Source: Nostoc sp. NMS8 (lineage in GTDB: Bacteria; Cyanobacteriota; Cyanobacteriia; Cyanobacteriales; Nostocaceae). Taken from it: a DNA stretch of 64,000 nucleotides. The stretch spans positions 203,200 through 267,199 of the forward strand of contig NZ_JABXKK010000050.1 in the NCBI RefSeq assembly GCF_017115045.1, in the 5' to 3' direction. The notes under the pieces were generated by a model. That model saw nothing but the letters and a program-made list of their open reading frames with translations, was not told where the DNA came from and made no database searches. Positions 53,986 to 62,770 of the stretch are shown here, in pieces (within the stretch, counting starts at the first letter, position 1; the number at the start of each line of letters is the position of its first letter). A program made the translations under genes and the position numbers.

Positions 53986-55296
53986 TTATCTTTCTATTTC
54001 ATCTACTGCTTTAGGAACCCCCGCAGTTAACACCTCATACCCATTAGATGTAACTAACACATCATCCTCAATCCGAATGCCAATGCCAACCCATCGAGGA
54101 TCGGTCATTGGTTGGTCTTCTGCTAATTTGGTATCTGGCACAATATAAATTCCCGGTTCTACCGTCAAAATTTGACCTGGTTGCAAAATCTGCGGTTTGT
54201 CTTCACCATGCTGATAAACTCCCACATCATGGACATCCAAACCTAACCAATGACTGGTACGGTGCATATAATATGGCTTATATTTCTCTTCTTCAATTAA
54301 CTTATCAATTTCGCCTTTGAGAATACCAAGTTCAACTAAACCTTCCGTGAGGACGCGAACTGCTGTATCGTGAACTAATTTGAAGGGATTACCTGGTTTA
54401 ATTTGAGCGATCGCTTGTTTTTGTGCCTCCAAAACAATCTCATACAGCGTCTTTTGTTCTGGCGTAAATTTACCACCCACAGGAAATGTTCGGGTAATGT
54501 CAGAGTTGTAATAACCATAAGCACAACCGGCATCAATTAGCAGTAATTCTCCATCCTGCATTTGACGATTATTTTCAATATAGTGCAGTACGCAAGCATT
54601 CACACCAGAAGCCACAATTGAAGGATAAGCCGGCCCTAAGCCACCCCGTACTCGAAAGATGCGTTCCATCTCCGCCTGTATTTCATATTCATAACGTCCA
54701 GGTGCGGCGATTTCTTGGGCGTAATTGTGTGCTTCTGTAGCGATCACAGCTGCTTGACGCATTAATTCTACCTCAGCTTCGCTTTTGATCAATCTCATGC
54801 TGTTGAGGACAGGGCCAGTATCTTCAATAGCGATCGGCCCAGTACCGCGCTTCGGATAAGTCCGCAATAAACTTTGGTAATGTCTGATGATTTGATCGTT
54901 AAAATTGCGATCGCGTCCTAAGTGATAATAAATCCGGCTAGCTTTTTCTAAATACTGCGGTAACTTTTCACCTAACTCGCTAATTGGGTATGCTTCATCA
55001 GCACCATAAATTTCCTTCGCTGCATCCACCCCGCAAAGATAGCCAGTCCATACTTCCTTTTCGCGATCCTTTGGTTGGACAAACAGCACAAACCGATGTT
55101 CTGAATGATGCGGCGCTAAAACTGCTACTGCTTGTGGTTCATTAAAACCTGTCAGGTAGAAAAAATCACTGTCTTGACGATAAACATACTCTACATCGTT
55201 GTGCATTACTGCCATAGGCGCACTGCGAAAAATGGCTGTACCATCACCAATTTTTGCCATTAACTGCTCGCGACGCTGCCGATATTCTGCTTGCAT
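53986..55296 (-). CDS. pepP: Xaa-Pro aminopeptidase (PepP, M24B)
   Basis: 436 residues. The pita-bread metal ligands are all seen: DAGCAYGYYNSDITRTFPV (two Asp), HRTSHWLGLDVHD (His), VEPGIYI (Glu) and IRIEDDVLVT (Glu). The N-terminal AMP_N domain starts YRQRREQLMAKIGDGTAIFRS, as in E. coli PepP. It removes N-terminal residues next to proline in the cytoplasm. It is convergent with the histidine kinase gene, separated by a MITE-like element. Confidence 0.95.
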   Translation of the reverse strand: MQAEYRQRREQLMAKIGDGTAIFRSAPMAVMHNDVEYVYRQDSDFFYLTGFNEPQAVAVLAPHHSEHRFVLFVQPKDREKEVWTGYLCGVDAAKEIYGADEAYPISELGEKLPQYLEKASRIYYHLGRDRNFNDQIIRHYQSLLRTYPKRGTGPIAIEDTGPVLNSMRLIKSEAEVELMRQAAVIATEAHNYAQEIAAPGRYEYEIQAEMERIFRVRGGLGPAYPSIVASGVNACVLHYIENNRQMQDGELLLIDAGCAYGYYNSDITRTFPVGGKFTPEQKTLYEIVLEAQKQAIAQIKPGNPFKLVHDTAVRVLTEGLVELGILKGEIDKLIEEEKYKPYYMHRTSHWLGLDVHDVGVYQHGEDKPQILQPGQILTVEPGIYIVPDTKLAEDQPMTDPRWVGIGIRIEDDVLVTSNGYEVLTAGVPKAVDEIER

Positions 55297-55595
55297 AGCT
55301 GATGTTTTTATGAAAATATTGTATTATTTTACACTTTTAACAACTAGCAGATGCACAGTTAATGCCTCTTAATAGTTGCTAATCTAAGTTATTCTAACCA
55401 ATATTTGTTTCTACTCAAGCCAACCCCAACCCCTTCTCTGCGAGACGCTACGCGAACGGGAATTAAAAATTTAAAATTCAAAATTCAAAATTATCAAACC
55501 CAACTCTTGTTGTGATTGCATAATTTAGAATATTTATAAAAGTTTATTTTATATAAATATGGTATTTCATCAATCTGATAAAATACCGTAAAAAT
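55297..55595. other. Intergenic region with short repeats
   Basis: 299 nt between pepP and the Nudix gene. Includes AACCCCAACCCCTTCTCTGC, AGACGCTACGCGAACGGG and AATTTAAAATTCAAAATTC, all common Nostocales filler repeats. No gene. Confidence 0.4.
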
Positions 55596-56063
55596 ATGTC
55601 TACTCAACCCATAATAAAAAAAGCGCTTGCTTATATTACCAAAAACGATGAATTAATGGTGTTTACACATACTGATTTTCCTGAAGCTGGCGTGCAAGTA
55701 CCTGCTGGTACAGTTGAAGAAAATGAAGAGCCATCTGAAGCTATGCTGCGAGAAATTTATGAAGAATCTGGTGTTAAGGGAGTTCGTATTATTGAGTTAT
55801 TGGGTATTTATCAATACAACATGGTTCCCGATCGTGATGAGATTCAAGAACGTTATGTTTACCACCTCGAATTAACTCAGTCTATACCATCTACTTGGCA
55901 GCATTGGGAAATACACTCAAGTACTAGTAAAAACTCTATAGCTTTTAATTTTTATTGGGTTAAACTGGATGGCTCAGATTTAGGTCTAGCTGGTGGACAA
56001 GGTTATTTTTTATCTAAACTTGCTCACAAGATAAGAAATACTAAAAGTCCAGCCAATACTTGA
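55596..56063 (+). CDS. Nudix hydrolase
   Basis: 155 residues. The Nudix box G-x5-E-x7-REUxEExGU is complete: GTVEENEEPSEAMLREIYEE followed by SGV (about 47-69). Such enzymes split nucleoside diphosphates linked to another group. The N-terminal KKALAYITKNDELMVFTHTD and the later FNFYWVKLDG fit a compact single-domain family member. Substrate unknown. It stands alone. Confidence 0.88.
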   Translation: MSTQPIIKKALAYITKNDELMVFTHTDFPEAGVQVPAGTVEENEEPSEAMLREIYEESGVKGVRIIELLGIYQYNMVPDRDEIQERYVYHLELTQSIPSTWQHWEIHSSTSKNSIAFNFYWVKLDGSDLGLAGGQGYFLSKLAHKIRNTKSPANT

Positions 56064-56135
56064 GAAAGTGCCAATAAATTGAAGAATAATTCAGAATTTA
56101 GGAGCAAAGCCGAAGATGCTCCGCCTATTATTCAT

Positions 56136-56252
56136 TAGGCAACTAGAAGTCTTAGCTAAACGAGACTTTACCCACCTCCGTAGATTAATTCGTATTACCC
56201 TGCGGGAAGCTGCAAAGCGTCTATGTTTGTGTAGTAGCGAATTCTATTCGCC
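56136..56252. repeat. Family D repeat, copy 2 (diverged)
   Basis: Shares CCACCTCCGTAGA, GCGGGAAGCTGCAAAGCGTC and TGTGTAGTAGCGAATTC, ATTCGCC with the element at 53799-53946, some blocks in reverse orientation. Ends are no longer clear. Confidence 0.5.
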
Positions 56253-56294
56253 CAATACTTTTAAAACATCTTCTAAAGATACAGATTTATGATG

Positions 56295-56397
56295 CAATAC
56301 GGTTGTGTTAAGGGCTACTGGCAACAATTTTGGGTTTTCTAAACGCGATGAATCGCCGTCTCTACAAGTGTTTTGTTGCTCATTCTGAACTGTATTG
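56295..56397. repeat. MITE-like dispersed repeat, family A, copy 3
   Basis: Starts CAATACGGTTGTGTTAAGGG and ends TTCTGAACTGTATTG. It is the best-preserved copy, nearly the same as 15852-15953 through CTACTGGCAACAATTTT and TCTCTACAAGTGTTTTGTTG. Confidence 0.75.
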
Positions 56398-56689
56398 ATT
56401 TATGATGCAATATTTAAATGTCAAAGAAAATAGATTAAACAAACAAACTTTATCTACAAATTATCATATATATAAAATACAAAAAAATATTTTGTGATTG
56501 CTTATATAGAACTTGAAATTTTCCTAGTAATCATTTAAAAAAACCAGATATTTATCTTCAAAGAATGACATTAATAAATAAAAAATAGTTATAAAGAAAT
56601 CTTGAAGCCCCGGTAAATGTTATTTCATTACAGAAAGAGATTGCCAAAAAAAGTTACAAAAATATGACAACCAACGATAAAAATAAACC

Positions 56690-57931
56690 ATGCCTGAGAA
56701 TCAAAATTACTCACCCTCATCTTTGAATACATCTGCATTAGGATTAGCCTCTTTTCAAAAATCAAATACTTTGACGACTTCTCTTGATGATTCACTTTCT
56801 ACTTTGGGAACTTGGAGTAAGAGTTCCTCACCAGAACTACAAACTGGAGCAGTGAATCAGTCTGTCACAAACTCAGCAAATCCTAATCCTAATCCTTACC
56901 TAACCAGTGCAGCGATTACTCCTGACTTTAATGCTGATGGCAAAACAGATAAAGTTTGGGTTGATTCTACAACCGGTGAGATTATTATTCGGTTGATGGA
57001 TGGGACAAAAGTTGTTGAACAGGGTTCTTTAGGTACATTTGACTTATCGGCCTATGATTACAAAATTGCCGATTTCAACAATGATGGTAAAACCGATTTC
57101 TTATTACGTAATAAGACAACCGGTGAGAATAGTATTGTGTTGATGGATGGAACCAAAGTTGCGAATGCAGCTTCTCTAACTGCCGTTGACCCAGCCTGGA
57201 CTCCTCAGATTGGGGATTTCAATGGCGATCGCAAAACCGATATCTTCTGGCATAATGCTACAACTGGTGAGAACGCCATTTGGGAGATGGATGGCACCAC
57301 TGTTCTGAATGCAACTGTTTTAGATAAAACAGACCCAGCACTAACTCCTACCATTGTTGATTTCGATGGCAATGGTAAGAGTGATATCTTCTGGCGCAAT
57401 CCGACAACCGGCGATAACAGCGCTTGGTTTATGGATGGTACACAAAAAACTGAATTTGCGCTGCAATCTCAAGATGCAGCCTGGAATTTTAGCGTTGGCG
57501 ATTTCAACGGCGATTTAAGCACTGACCTGCTGTGGAGAAACACTCAAACAGGTGAGAACAAGGTTTGGACAATGAGAGGCATCTTAGTCACAGAAGGTGC
57601 TTTAGAAACACTTGACTCATCTTGGACTTCCAAAATTGGTGATTTCAATGGTGACGGTAAGACCGATATCTTCTGGCACAATGGAACCACTGGTGAGAAC
57701 ACCGCTTGGTTGATGGATGGCACAACAGTTTCAACTCAAGCTTTCCTACCTGCTAATAACGCAGCCTTGACCCCATCTCTTGGTGACTTCAACGGCGATG
57801 GTAAGACCGATATTTACTGGCGCGATCAGACAGCAGGTACAGACAACATTTGGACTATAAATGAGACAACAGCAGTTGAGACTCCTATCAGCGACGCAGA
57901 TAAGCTTGGCCCACAGTGGTATACGTTCTAA
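56690..57931 (+). CDS. FG-GAP/VCBS-repeat protein (413 aa)
   Basis: 413 residues. About 80 Ser/Thr/Asn-rich residues come first, without a clear signal peptide, then seven repeats of about 45 residues each opening DFNxDGKTDxxWxN and closing TTGENxxWxMDGT. The D-x-N-x-D-x-x-x-D pattern is a calcium-binding loop as in integrin-like beta-propellers, and seven repeats fit one closed propeller. Such proteins are usually outside the cell or on its surface. Neighbour repeats are very alike in DNA, so copy number may vary between strains. Confidence 0.85.
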   Translation: MPENQNYSPSSLNTSALGLASFQKSNTLTTSLDDSLSTLGTWSKSSSPELQTGAVNQSVTNSANPNPNPYLTSAAITPDFNADGKTDKVWVDSTTGEIIIRLMDGTKVVEQGSLGTFDLSAYDYKIADFNNDGKTDFLLRNKTTGENSIVLMDGTKVANAASLTAVDPAWTPQIGDFNGDRKTDIFWHNATTGENAIWEMDGTTVLNATVLDKTDPALTPTIVDFDGNGKSDIFWRNPTTGDNSAWFMDGTQKTEFALQSQDAAWNFSVGDFNGDLSTDLLWRNTQTGENKVWTMRGILVTEGALETLDSSWTSKIGDFNGDGKTDIFWHNGTTGENTAWLMDGTTVSTQAFLPANNAALTPSLGDFNGDGKTDIYWRDQTAGTDNIWTINETTAVETPISDADKLGPQWYTF

Positions 57932-57967
57932 AATCTGAATTCTGAATTTTGAAAGTGGAGGCAGGAA

Positions 57968-58199
57968 TCATTATTCATTGGTGTCAACTTAAGCTAGGAA
58001 ATAGCTTAACTGTTGGCTTCCATGCCCGCCCAGAAATAAATTTCCGGGCTAATAGGCTAAAGTCTACTGAAGTAGACTGGAGATTTTTGGCAATATGGCG
58101 ATATTTAGTCATCTTCAGATGACTTTAGCTATGAGACGGGAATTTCAATTCCCGGCGGACAAGCGGTTTCGCGTTAAGTTGACACCAATGGTCATTATT
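57968..58199. mobile_element. MITE-like element, family E, with 17-bp perfect inverted ends and flanking direct repeats
   Basis: CATTGGTGTCAACTTAA (57976-57992) is the exact reverse complement of 58174-58190. The octamer TCATTATT lies on both outer sides (57968-57975 and 58192-58199), a possible target-site duplication. Inside are four hairpins: GCCCGCCCAG..TTTCCGGGC, AGTCTACTGAAGTAGACT, GTCATCTTCAGATGAC and CGGGAATTTCAATTCCCG. No transposase. Confidence 0.8.
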
Positions 58200-58269
58200 C
58201 TCCCCCTGCTTCCCCTGCTTCCCCTGCTTTTTTCCCAGTCCCCAGTCCCCAATCCCCAATCCCCTTGAT

Positions 58270-59037
58270 TCAAAATTTGTAACTCAAAACCTGAATTTCT
58301 TCCTTTTCCGGCAATTTACTAGGGCTAATGGAAATACTATCTCCATTGCTACGCCGCACTGGCGTACCTTGCATCAAGGTGAGAAAATTATCCAGTGGCG
58401 AAATATCGCACTTAGCAGCATCAGCAGCTTGTGTTCGGTAATGAGTCGGAATCACCAACTTGGGATTTAACACTTGCACAGCCTGCTTTGCTTCTTCAGC
58501 ATTGTAGGCTTTTGCGCTACCTCCCACTGGAATAAATGCTACATCGGGACGCCCCATGAGTATTTTTTGCTCAATGGAAATGGGTGCAGCGGCTCCGCCT
58601 AAATGTACGATATTAATTCCGCCTTGCTTCCAACTCCAAGCGGTATTTAAGCCAAACTGCTTACCACCTTTGCGATCGTGGTCTATAGCAATTCCTTGAA
58701 ACTTAATACCTTTGAACTCGTAAACTCCTGGTTCGTAGATGAGTTTTGCGTTTCCCGGTAGTATGTCCACAGCCCCTTCATCCAGCAGTTGACTGCTAAT
58801 CAGTACCAAATCGGCTGCAACTTTTGGTGGACGATACTTAGCAGTACAGCCGACTGTCCGAAATGGATTGACGAGAATTTTCGCACCGCCACCAGTAAAA
58901 AGAAAACAAGTATGACCCAACCACTGAACTGATAAACCGCTAGATTGTGCGTCAGCTTGAGATTCAGAACCCAAGGTAGTAAGCAAAGCTGTTACCAACC
59001 CCGCCCCAGCATAGCCCATCAACTGTCGTCGTTTCAT
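58270..59037 (-). CDS. MBL-fold (UlaG/YtnP-like) protein with altered metal motif, exported
   Basis: 255 residues. N-terminal MKRRQLMGYAGAGLVTALLT is a Tat-like signal with cleavage near SQADA. The MBL fold can be followed by LSVQWLGHTCFLFTGGGAKI, LVNPF, ADLVLISS, FKGIKFQGIAIDHD, INIVHLGGAA, FIPVGG and VIPTHYR. At the place of the HxHxDH motif the sequence reads SSQLLDEGAVD, so the first metal site is missing while H of HLGG and of PTHY remain. It may bind a single metal or have lost hydrolase activity. It follows trpG on the strand by 15 nt. Confidence 0.78.
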   Translation of the reverse strand: MKRRQLMGYAGAGLVTALLTTLGSESQADAQSSGLSVQWLGHTCFLFTGGGAKILVNPFRTVGCTAKYRPPKVAADLVLISSQLLDEGAVDILPGNAKLIYEPGVYEFKGIKFQGIAIDHDRKGGKQFGLNTAWSWKQGGINIVHLGGAAAPISIEQKILMGRPDVAFIPVGGSAKAYNAEEAKQAVQVLNPKLVIPTHYRTQAADAAKCDISPLDNFLTLMQGTPVRRSNGDSISISPSKLPEKEEIQVLSYKF

Positions 59038-59052
59038 TAATTATGCTCTTGA

Positions 59053-59640
59053 CTATAACTGTTCCAGAAAATTTCGCAATAACTGTTTTCCTGAAGATGT
59101 CAGGACACTCTCTGGGTGAAACTGGACACCCTGAATGTGAGGATAGTTCCGGTGTCGCACTCCCATAATGGTGTTATCTTCAACCCAAGCGGTGATTTCT
59201 AACACATCTGGGCAAGTCTCACGTTCGATTACCAAACTATGATACCTGGTGGCAGTTAGAGGATTTTCTAATCCCCGGAAAACCCCCACCCCAGTGTGAG
59301 AAACCTGAGAGGTTTTGCCATGCATCAACTCTGGAGCCGGAATTATTTTACCACCGAACACTTGACCAATACTTTGATGTCCCAAACAGACACCCAAAAT
59401 AGGTAAGTCTTGTCCTAGCTGTTCAATCAATTCTAAAGAAATGCCAGCATCTTCCGGGCGACCAGGCCCAGGAGAAATAACTACGGCTTGCGGTTTTAAT
59501 GCCCGAATCTCATCTATGGATATTTTGTCGTTACGAAAAACTTTAATATCATCTGCCACTGGGAATTCTGCTGCCAATTCTCCCAAGTACTGCACTAAGT
59601 TATATGTAAAACTGTCGTAATTGTCGATAACTATAATCAA
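59053..59640 (-). CDS. trpG: Anthranilate/aminodeoxychorismate synthase glutamine amidotransferase subunit
   Basis: 195 residues. Class I glutamine amidotransferase triad: Cys in GVCLGHQS, His and Glu in VQFHPES. IDNYDSFTYNLVQYLGEL at the start and PGPGRPEDAG are typical of TrpG/PabA. It provides ammonia for anthranilate or for 4-amino-4-deoxychorismate; one gene often serves both. It is the last gene of the cyanobacterial order prfB, DUF3285, ybeY, dgkA, trpG. Confidence 0.93.
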   Translation of the reverse strand: MIIVIDNYDSFTYNLVQYLGELAAEFPVADDIKVFRNDKISIDEIRALKPQAVVISPGPGRPEDAGISLELIEQLGQDLPILGVCLGHQSIGQVFGGKIIPAPELMHGKTSQVSHTGVGVFRGLENPLTATRYHSLVIERETCPDVLEITAWVEDNTIMGVRHRNYPHIQGVQFHPESVLTSSGKQLLRNFLEQL

Positions 59641-59957
59641 AGCTCATCACTCCTGGTTTTTACCACTTATCAGTTGCAAAAAGCATAGATAAGTATCTCA
59701 TACTATTTGTTGGTTAAGTATAAAAATAACGCTGATGTGGACGCGTAGGCATTAAGCAGCTACTATACGGCCACTTTATAAAGATATTACCAAGTAAACC
59801 TTTAGTCAGGATGCTTGGCGCGTTGGCGTAGCCCGTCGTAGACATCGCAACACTTAAATTTTCAATATATTTCTCCAAAGGAGAGCAGACAGAGTGCGAT
59901 CCTCTGGCTGAGTAATTTGGCGATGCCTGGATTGGGCAACACCTACACAAATCACGT
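59641..59957. other. Intergenic region with a dispersed repeat
   Basis: 317 nt between trpG and dgkA. About 59815-59850 (GCGTTGGCGTAGCCCGTCG, TAGACATCGC) is a copy of the hpnK-type repeat. A further repeat-like TTGGGCAACACC lies near 59935. No gene is supported. Confidence 0.45.
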
Positions 59958-60413
59958 CTACAAAGCCGATATAATTAACTTTACGAGAGGAGGGAGTAAT
60001 AGGATGCTAGCTACTAGCATCGCTACCAAAGCAGAAACAAGCACTGCACCAGCCGCACAATCTTTAGCAATTTTTGCCAAATCATGGTATGTCTGCTTAA
60101 CGGTTAAGTCCACAACGGACTCGATCGCTGTATTTAGTAACTCTAATGCCAAAACTAAACCACTAGTTATCCCAATTACCGCTATTTCTACCGCTTGCAG
60201 ATGCAAAAATACGCTTAACGCGATCGCTAAAGCACAAACGCTGATGTGGATGCGAAAATTACGTTGAGTCTGAAAACTATAGCTGATTCCAGCCCAGGCA
60301 TATTTAAAACTAACAAATAAATTAGAGGCTACTTTCCAGGAAAATTCCCGTTCGTTAGACACCAGTGTTTGTAACGAGGTGGGCGTTGGTGATGAAGAAA
60401 TTTTTTGCGACAT
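59958..60413 (-). CDS. dgkA: Diacylglycerol/undecaprenol kinase (DgkA family)
   Basis: 151 residues. After a 35-residue soluble start come three membrane spans and the family motif LELLNTAIESVVDL (about 89-102), whose Glu and Asn bind ATP-Mg. FKYAWAGISYSFQTQRNFRIH matches the N-terminal amphipathic part. Gram-positive-type members phosphorylate undecaprenol; in cyanobacteria lipid recycling is likely. It lies between ybeY and trpG. Confidence 0.9.
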   Translation of the reverse strand: MSQKISSSPTPTSLQTLVSNEREFSWKVASNLFVSFKYAWAGISYSFQTQRNFRIHISVCALAIALSVFLHLQAVEIAVIGITSGLVLALELLNTAIESVVDLTVKQTYHDLAKIAKDCAAGAVLVSALVAMLVASILLLPPLVKLIISAL

Positions 60414-60565
60414 AGACTTAAAAACACAAGAACAGAGTTGCTACAGTGGGAATATTCGCCGATCTTAATGGCGAAATTAACTTTGAGGCAATCTTTAAGC
60501 AATTTTGCACAAAAGTATTATAAAAGTATTACCCCAAATTAACATTAAGGGATACATAATTACTG

Positions 60566-61099
60566 CTATTCTATGTCAATAGCAATACCTATTCCCTTCA
60601 GCAATTTTACTTGCTGTTCTAACATTCGCTCCAAACTTTCTTCATCAGGATGATCCCAGCCTAATAAGTGTAATAAACCGTGAGCAGCTAACCAGGCTAG
60701 CTCGGTTGTTAAGCTATGTTCTTGTTGTTGAGCTTGTCGTTGTGCTGTATCTACAGATACAATAATATCACCTAAATATAATGGTACAGAAGCAAGCATT
60801 TCTTTGCTTTGAGGAAAATCCACCTCCAAAGCAGCAAATGCTAAAACATCTGTCGGTTTATTTTGCTGACGATACTGGGCATTTAGTTCTTGAATTTGCG
60901 AGTCATCTGTCAAACGCAACCCGATTTCATAACTTGGCGCTGGCGGAACCTGAGGCTGAAGTATTTCCAACCAGTGATTAAACCAGTTTTCCCAAGTTTC
61001 AGGAGTAATTCGGGCATCAGTCTCGTCAATCTTTACAGATGTTGTCGGGGACAACTCATAAAAATACTCCTCCACATATAGTTCAACTCTCAGGGGCAC
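60566..61099 (-). CDS. ybeY: Endoribonuclease YbeY (rRNA maturation)
   Basis: 177 residues. The zinc motif H-x3-H-x5-H is HGLLHLLGWDH (about 142-152). QIQELNAQYRQQNKPTDVLAF is the family's central block. YbeY helps mature 16S rRNA and monitors ribosomes. It starts 33 nt after the small DUF3285 gene on the same strand. Confidence 0.95.
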   Translation of the reverse strand: MPLRVELYVEEYFYELSPTTSVKIDETDARITPETWENWFNHWLEILQPQVPPAPSYEIGLRLTDDSQIQELNAQYRQQNKPTDVLAFAALEVDFPQSKEMLASVPLYLGDIIVSVDTAQRQAQQQEHSLTTELAWLAAHGLLHLLGWDHPDEESLERMLEQQVKLLKGIGIAIDIE

Positions 61100-61132
61100 A
61101 CAGTCTCCTTGTCTGAGATTTACGATTTGTTG

Positions 61133-61288
61133 TTAGTGAGTGAGGTAAGCAAGACCAACAAGCAGAGCTAAAAGCCCTACAGCAGTCAATCCAAAATGCT
61201 TTAGGGAAGTTCCACCCTTCCGCACCATGTTTCGCATGGCGAGTTTTACGTAGCTAGGTTGGGGTTCTGTTGAAGGTGAGTTGCTCAT
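61133..61288 (-). CDS. DUF3285-type small membrane protein (51 aa)
   Basis: The minus strand from an ATG at 61288 reads MSNSPSTEPQPSYVKLAMRN then MVRKGGTSLKHFGLTAVGLL and a short hydrophobic end before a stop at 61133-61135: 51 residues. The PSYVKLAMRNMVRKGGxSLxHF block plus one membrane span is the cyanobacterial DUF3285 family. It lies between prfB and ybeY, its usual place. Function unknown. Confidence 0.9.
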   Translation of the reverse strand: MSNSPSTEPQPSYVKLAMRNMVRKGGTSLKHFGLTAVGLLALLVGLAYLTH

Positions 61289-61362
61289 AGTTATTTGTCT
61301 ACAGACTCTTTTATAACTGTAACAGTTGGTCTGGACATAGAATTGCGATCGCCCATATATTG

Positions 61363-61439
61363 CAATACGCTTCTTGGGTTAAGAAATTTATCCGTTGAGG
61401 CAGGCAGGGGGGAGAAAGAAGCTTATCTGAACTGTATTG
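61363..61439. repeat. Family A repeat, short copy 4
   Basis: Starts CAATACGCTTCTTGGGTTAAG and ends CTTATCTGAACTGTATTG, with a different, shorter middle (GAGGCAGGCAGGGGGGAG). Confidence 0.6.
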
Positions 61440-61506
61440 CTATATATTGCTAAGGCGCTTCTCAGTGAAACGCCTTAGCAATCGGGGTGTTATGTAATGA
61501 TTGTCT

Positions 61507-62629
61507 CTACGCCGGAGTGTTTTCTACCAGCTTATTTTCTTGGCGCAGATAAGCTTGGATGAATGTATCAAGTTCACCATTCATCACATCACTAATCGCT
61601 GTTGTTTCCGTAGTTGTACGTAAATCTTTCACCATTTGGTAAGGATGAAATACATAGTTACGGATTTGGTTTCCCCAAGAGGCCTCTACCATATCGCCGC
61701 GAATTTCGGCAATTTCTTGGGCGCGTTGCTCTTTAGCTATGACCAACAGCTTTGCTTTGAGACGATTTAGGGCTTTTTCTTTATTTTGCAGCTGCGATCG
61801 CTCTTCTGTACAGCGCACGGCAAGACCGGTGGGAAGGTGAACAATCCGCACCGCAGTTTCTACTTTGTTGACGTTTTGCCCACCTTTACCGCCAGAGCGA
61901 GTTGTGGTGATTTCCAAATCTTTATCTGGAATATCCAATTGCACAGAGTTATCAATCTGTGGCATTACTTCCACCCCTGCAAAACTAGTTTGGCGCTTGC
62001 CGTTAGCATTAAAAGGTGAAATCCGCACTAAGCGATGTGTACCCATTTCTGAACGCAAATAACCATAAGCATAGCGACCAGTAATCTCTAGGGTTGCCGA
62101 TTTAATTCCGGCTTCATCACCTTCCGACTCTTCCGCTAAAGTTACCTTATAGCCGTGAGCTTCGCCCCAACGGGTGTACATCCGCATCAGCATAAATGCC
62201 CAGTCTTGAGCATCTGTACCACCAGCACCAGCACTAATCGTCAGTACAGCACCTTCTGCATCATAGGGGCCAGAAAGTAACTGTTGTAACTCCCACTGAT
62301 CGAGATCGCGATTCAGTTTGGTGATGGTAGATTCGGCTTCTTGGAGTAGCGCTTCATCGGTTTCTAACTCCAACAACTCAACAACTGCCTTAGTATCTTC
62401 TAGATTGGCGTGCCAGCGATCATATTGCTGGAGGTGGGCTTTCAGGTCATTGAGTTCTTGCAGGGTTTGTTGGGCCTCGGTTTGGTCATTCCAGAATTCT
62501 GGCTGTGATGATATTTTTTCGAGGTCTTGAATTTTGGCTGTCAGTGCAGGTACGTCAAAGATAGTCCTGGGTTTTACCCAGGCGGCCAGACAACGTTTCG
62601 ATTTCGCGTTTGAGTTCTAGGACATCCAT
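61507..62629 (-). CDS. prfB: Peptide chain release factor 2 with programmed +1 frameshift
   Basis: The gene starts at the ATG at 62629. The first 24 codons end in CTT, then an in-frame TGA at 62557-62555. A +1 shift on CUU UGA C (reading GAC at 62556-62554) joins it to a 349-codon frame ending at 61507, giving about 373 residues. The catalytic GGQ is in [15 protein letters not shown] and the UGA-reading SPF in RISPFNANG. The internal TGA is recognised by RF2 itself, so the shift gives autoregulation, as in most bacteria. An upstream CCCAGGAC may act as the stimulating Shine-Dalgarno-like element. Confidence 0.95.
62554..62560 (-). promoter_or_regulatory. prfB +1 frameshift site CUUUGAC
   Basis: CTTTGAC on the minus strand, with codon CTT in frame, then TGA. 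This is the conserved autoregulatory recoding site of RF2 genes. Confidence 0.93.
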
Positions 62630-62770
62630 AATGCTTGCTGAATGATAGATAGAGCGCTTTGGATTAAAAAATTGCTCTTTATTCTACTGATGTTTCTTGA
62701 TTTTAGCTGTAGTTGGGCAAATTTTTTCTGCACTAGTTGCAAAAGTTACTTGAAATTATCAAGCGCTTCT

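Larger units (their letters stand above)
56064..56689. other. Gene-free region with two repeat elements
   Basis: 626 nt: a degraded family D element (about 56136-56252), a family A repeat (56295-56397), then A/T-rich DNA leading to the FG-GAP gene. No coding frame. Confidence 0.45.

Noticed and set aside
59714..59950. 78-residue minus-strand frame between trpG and dgkA
   Set aside because: Contains a dispersed repeat and no motif; no ribosome binding site.
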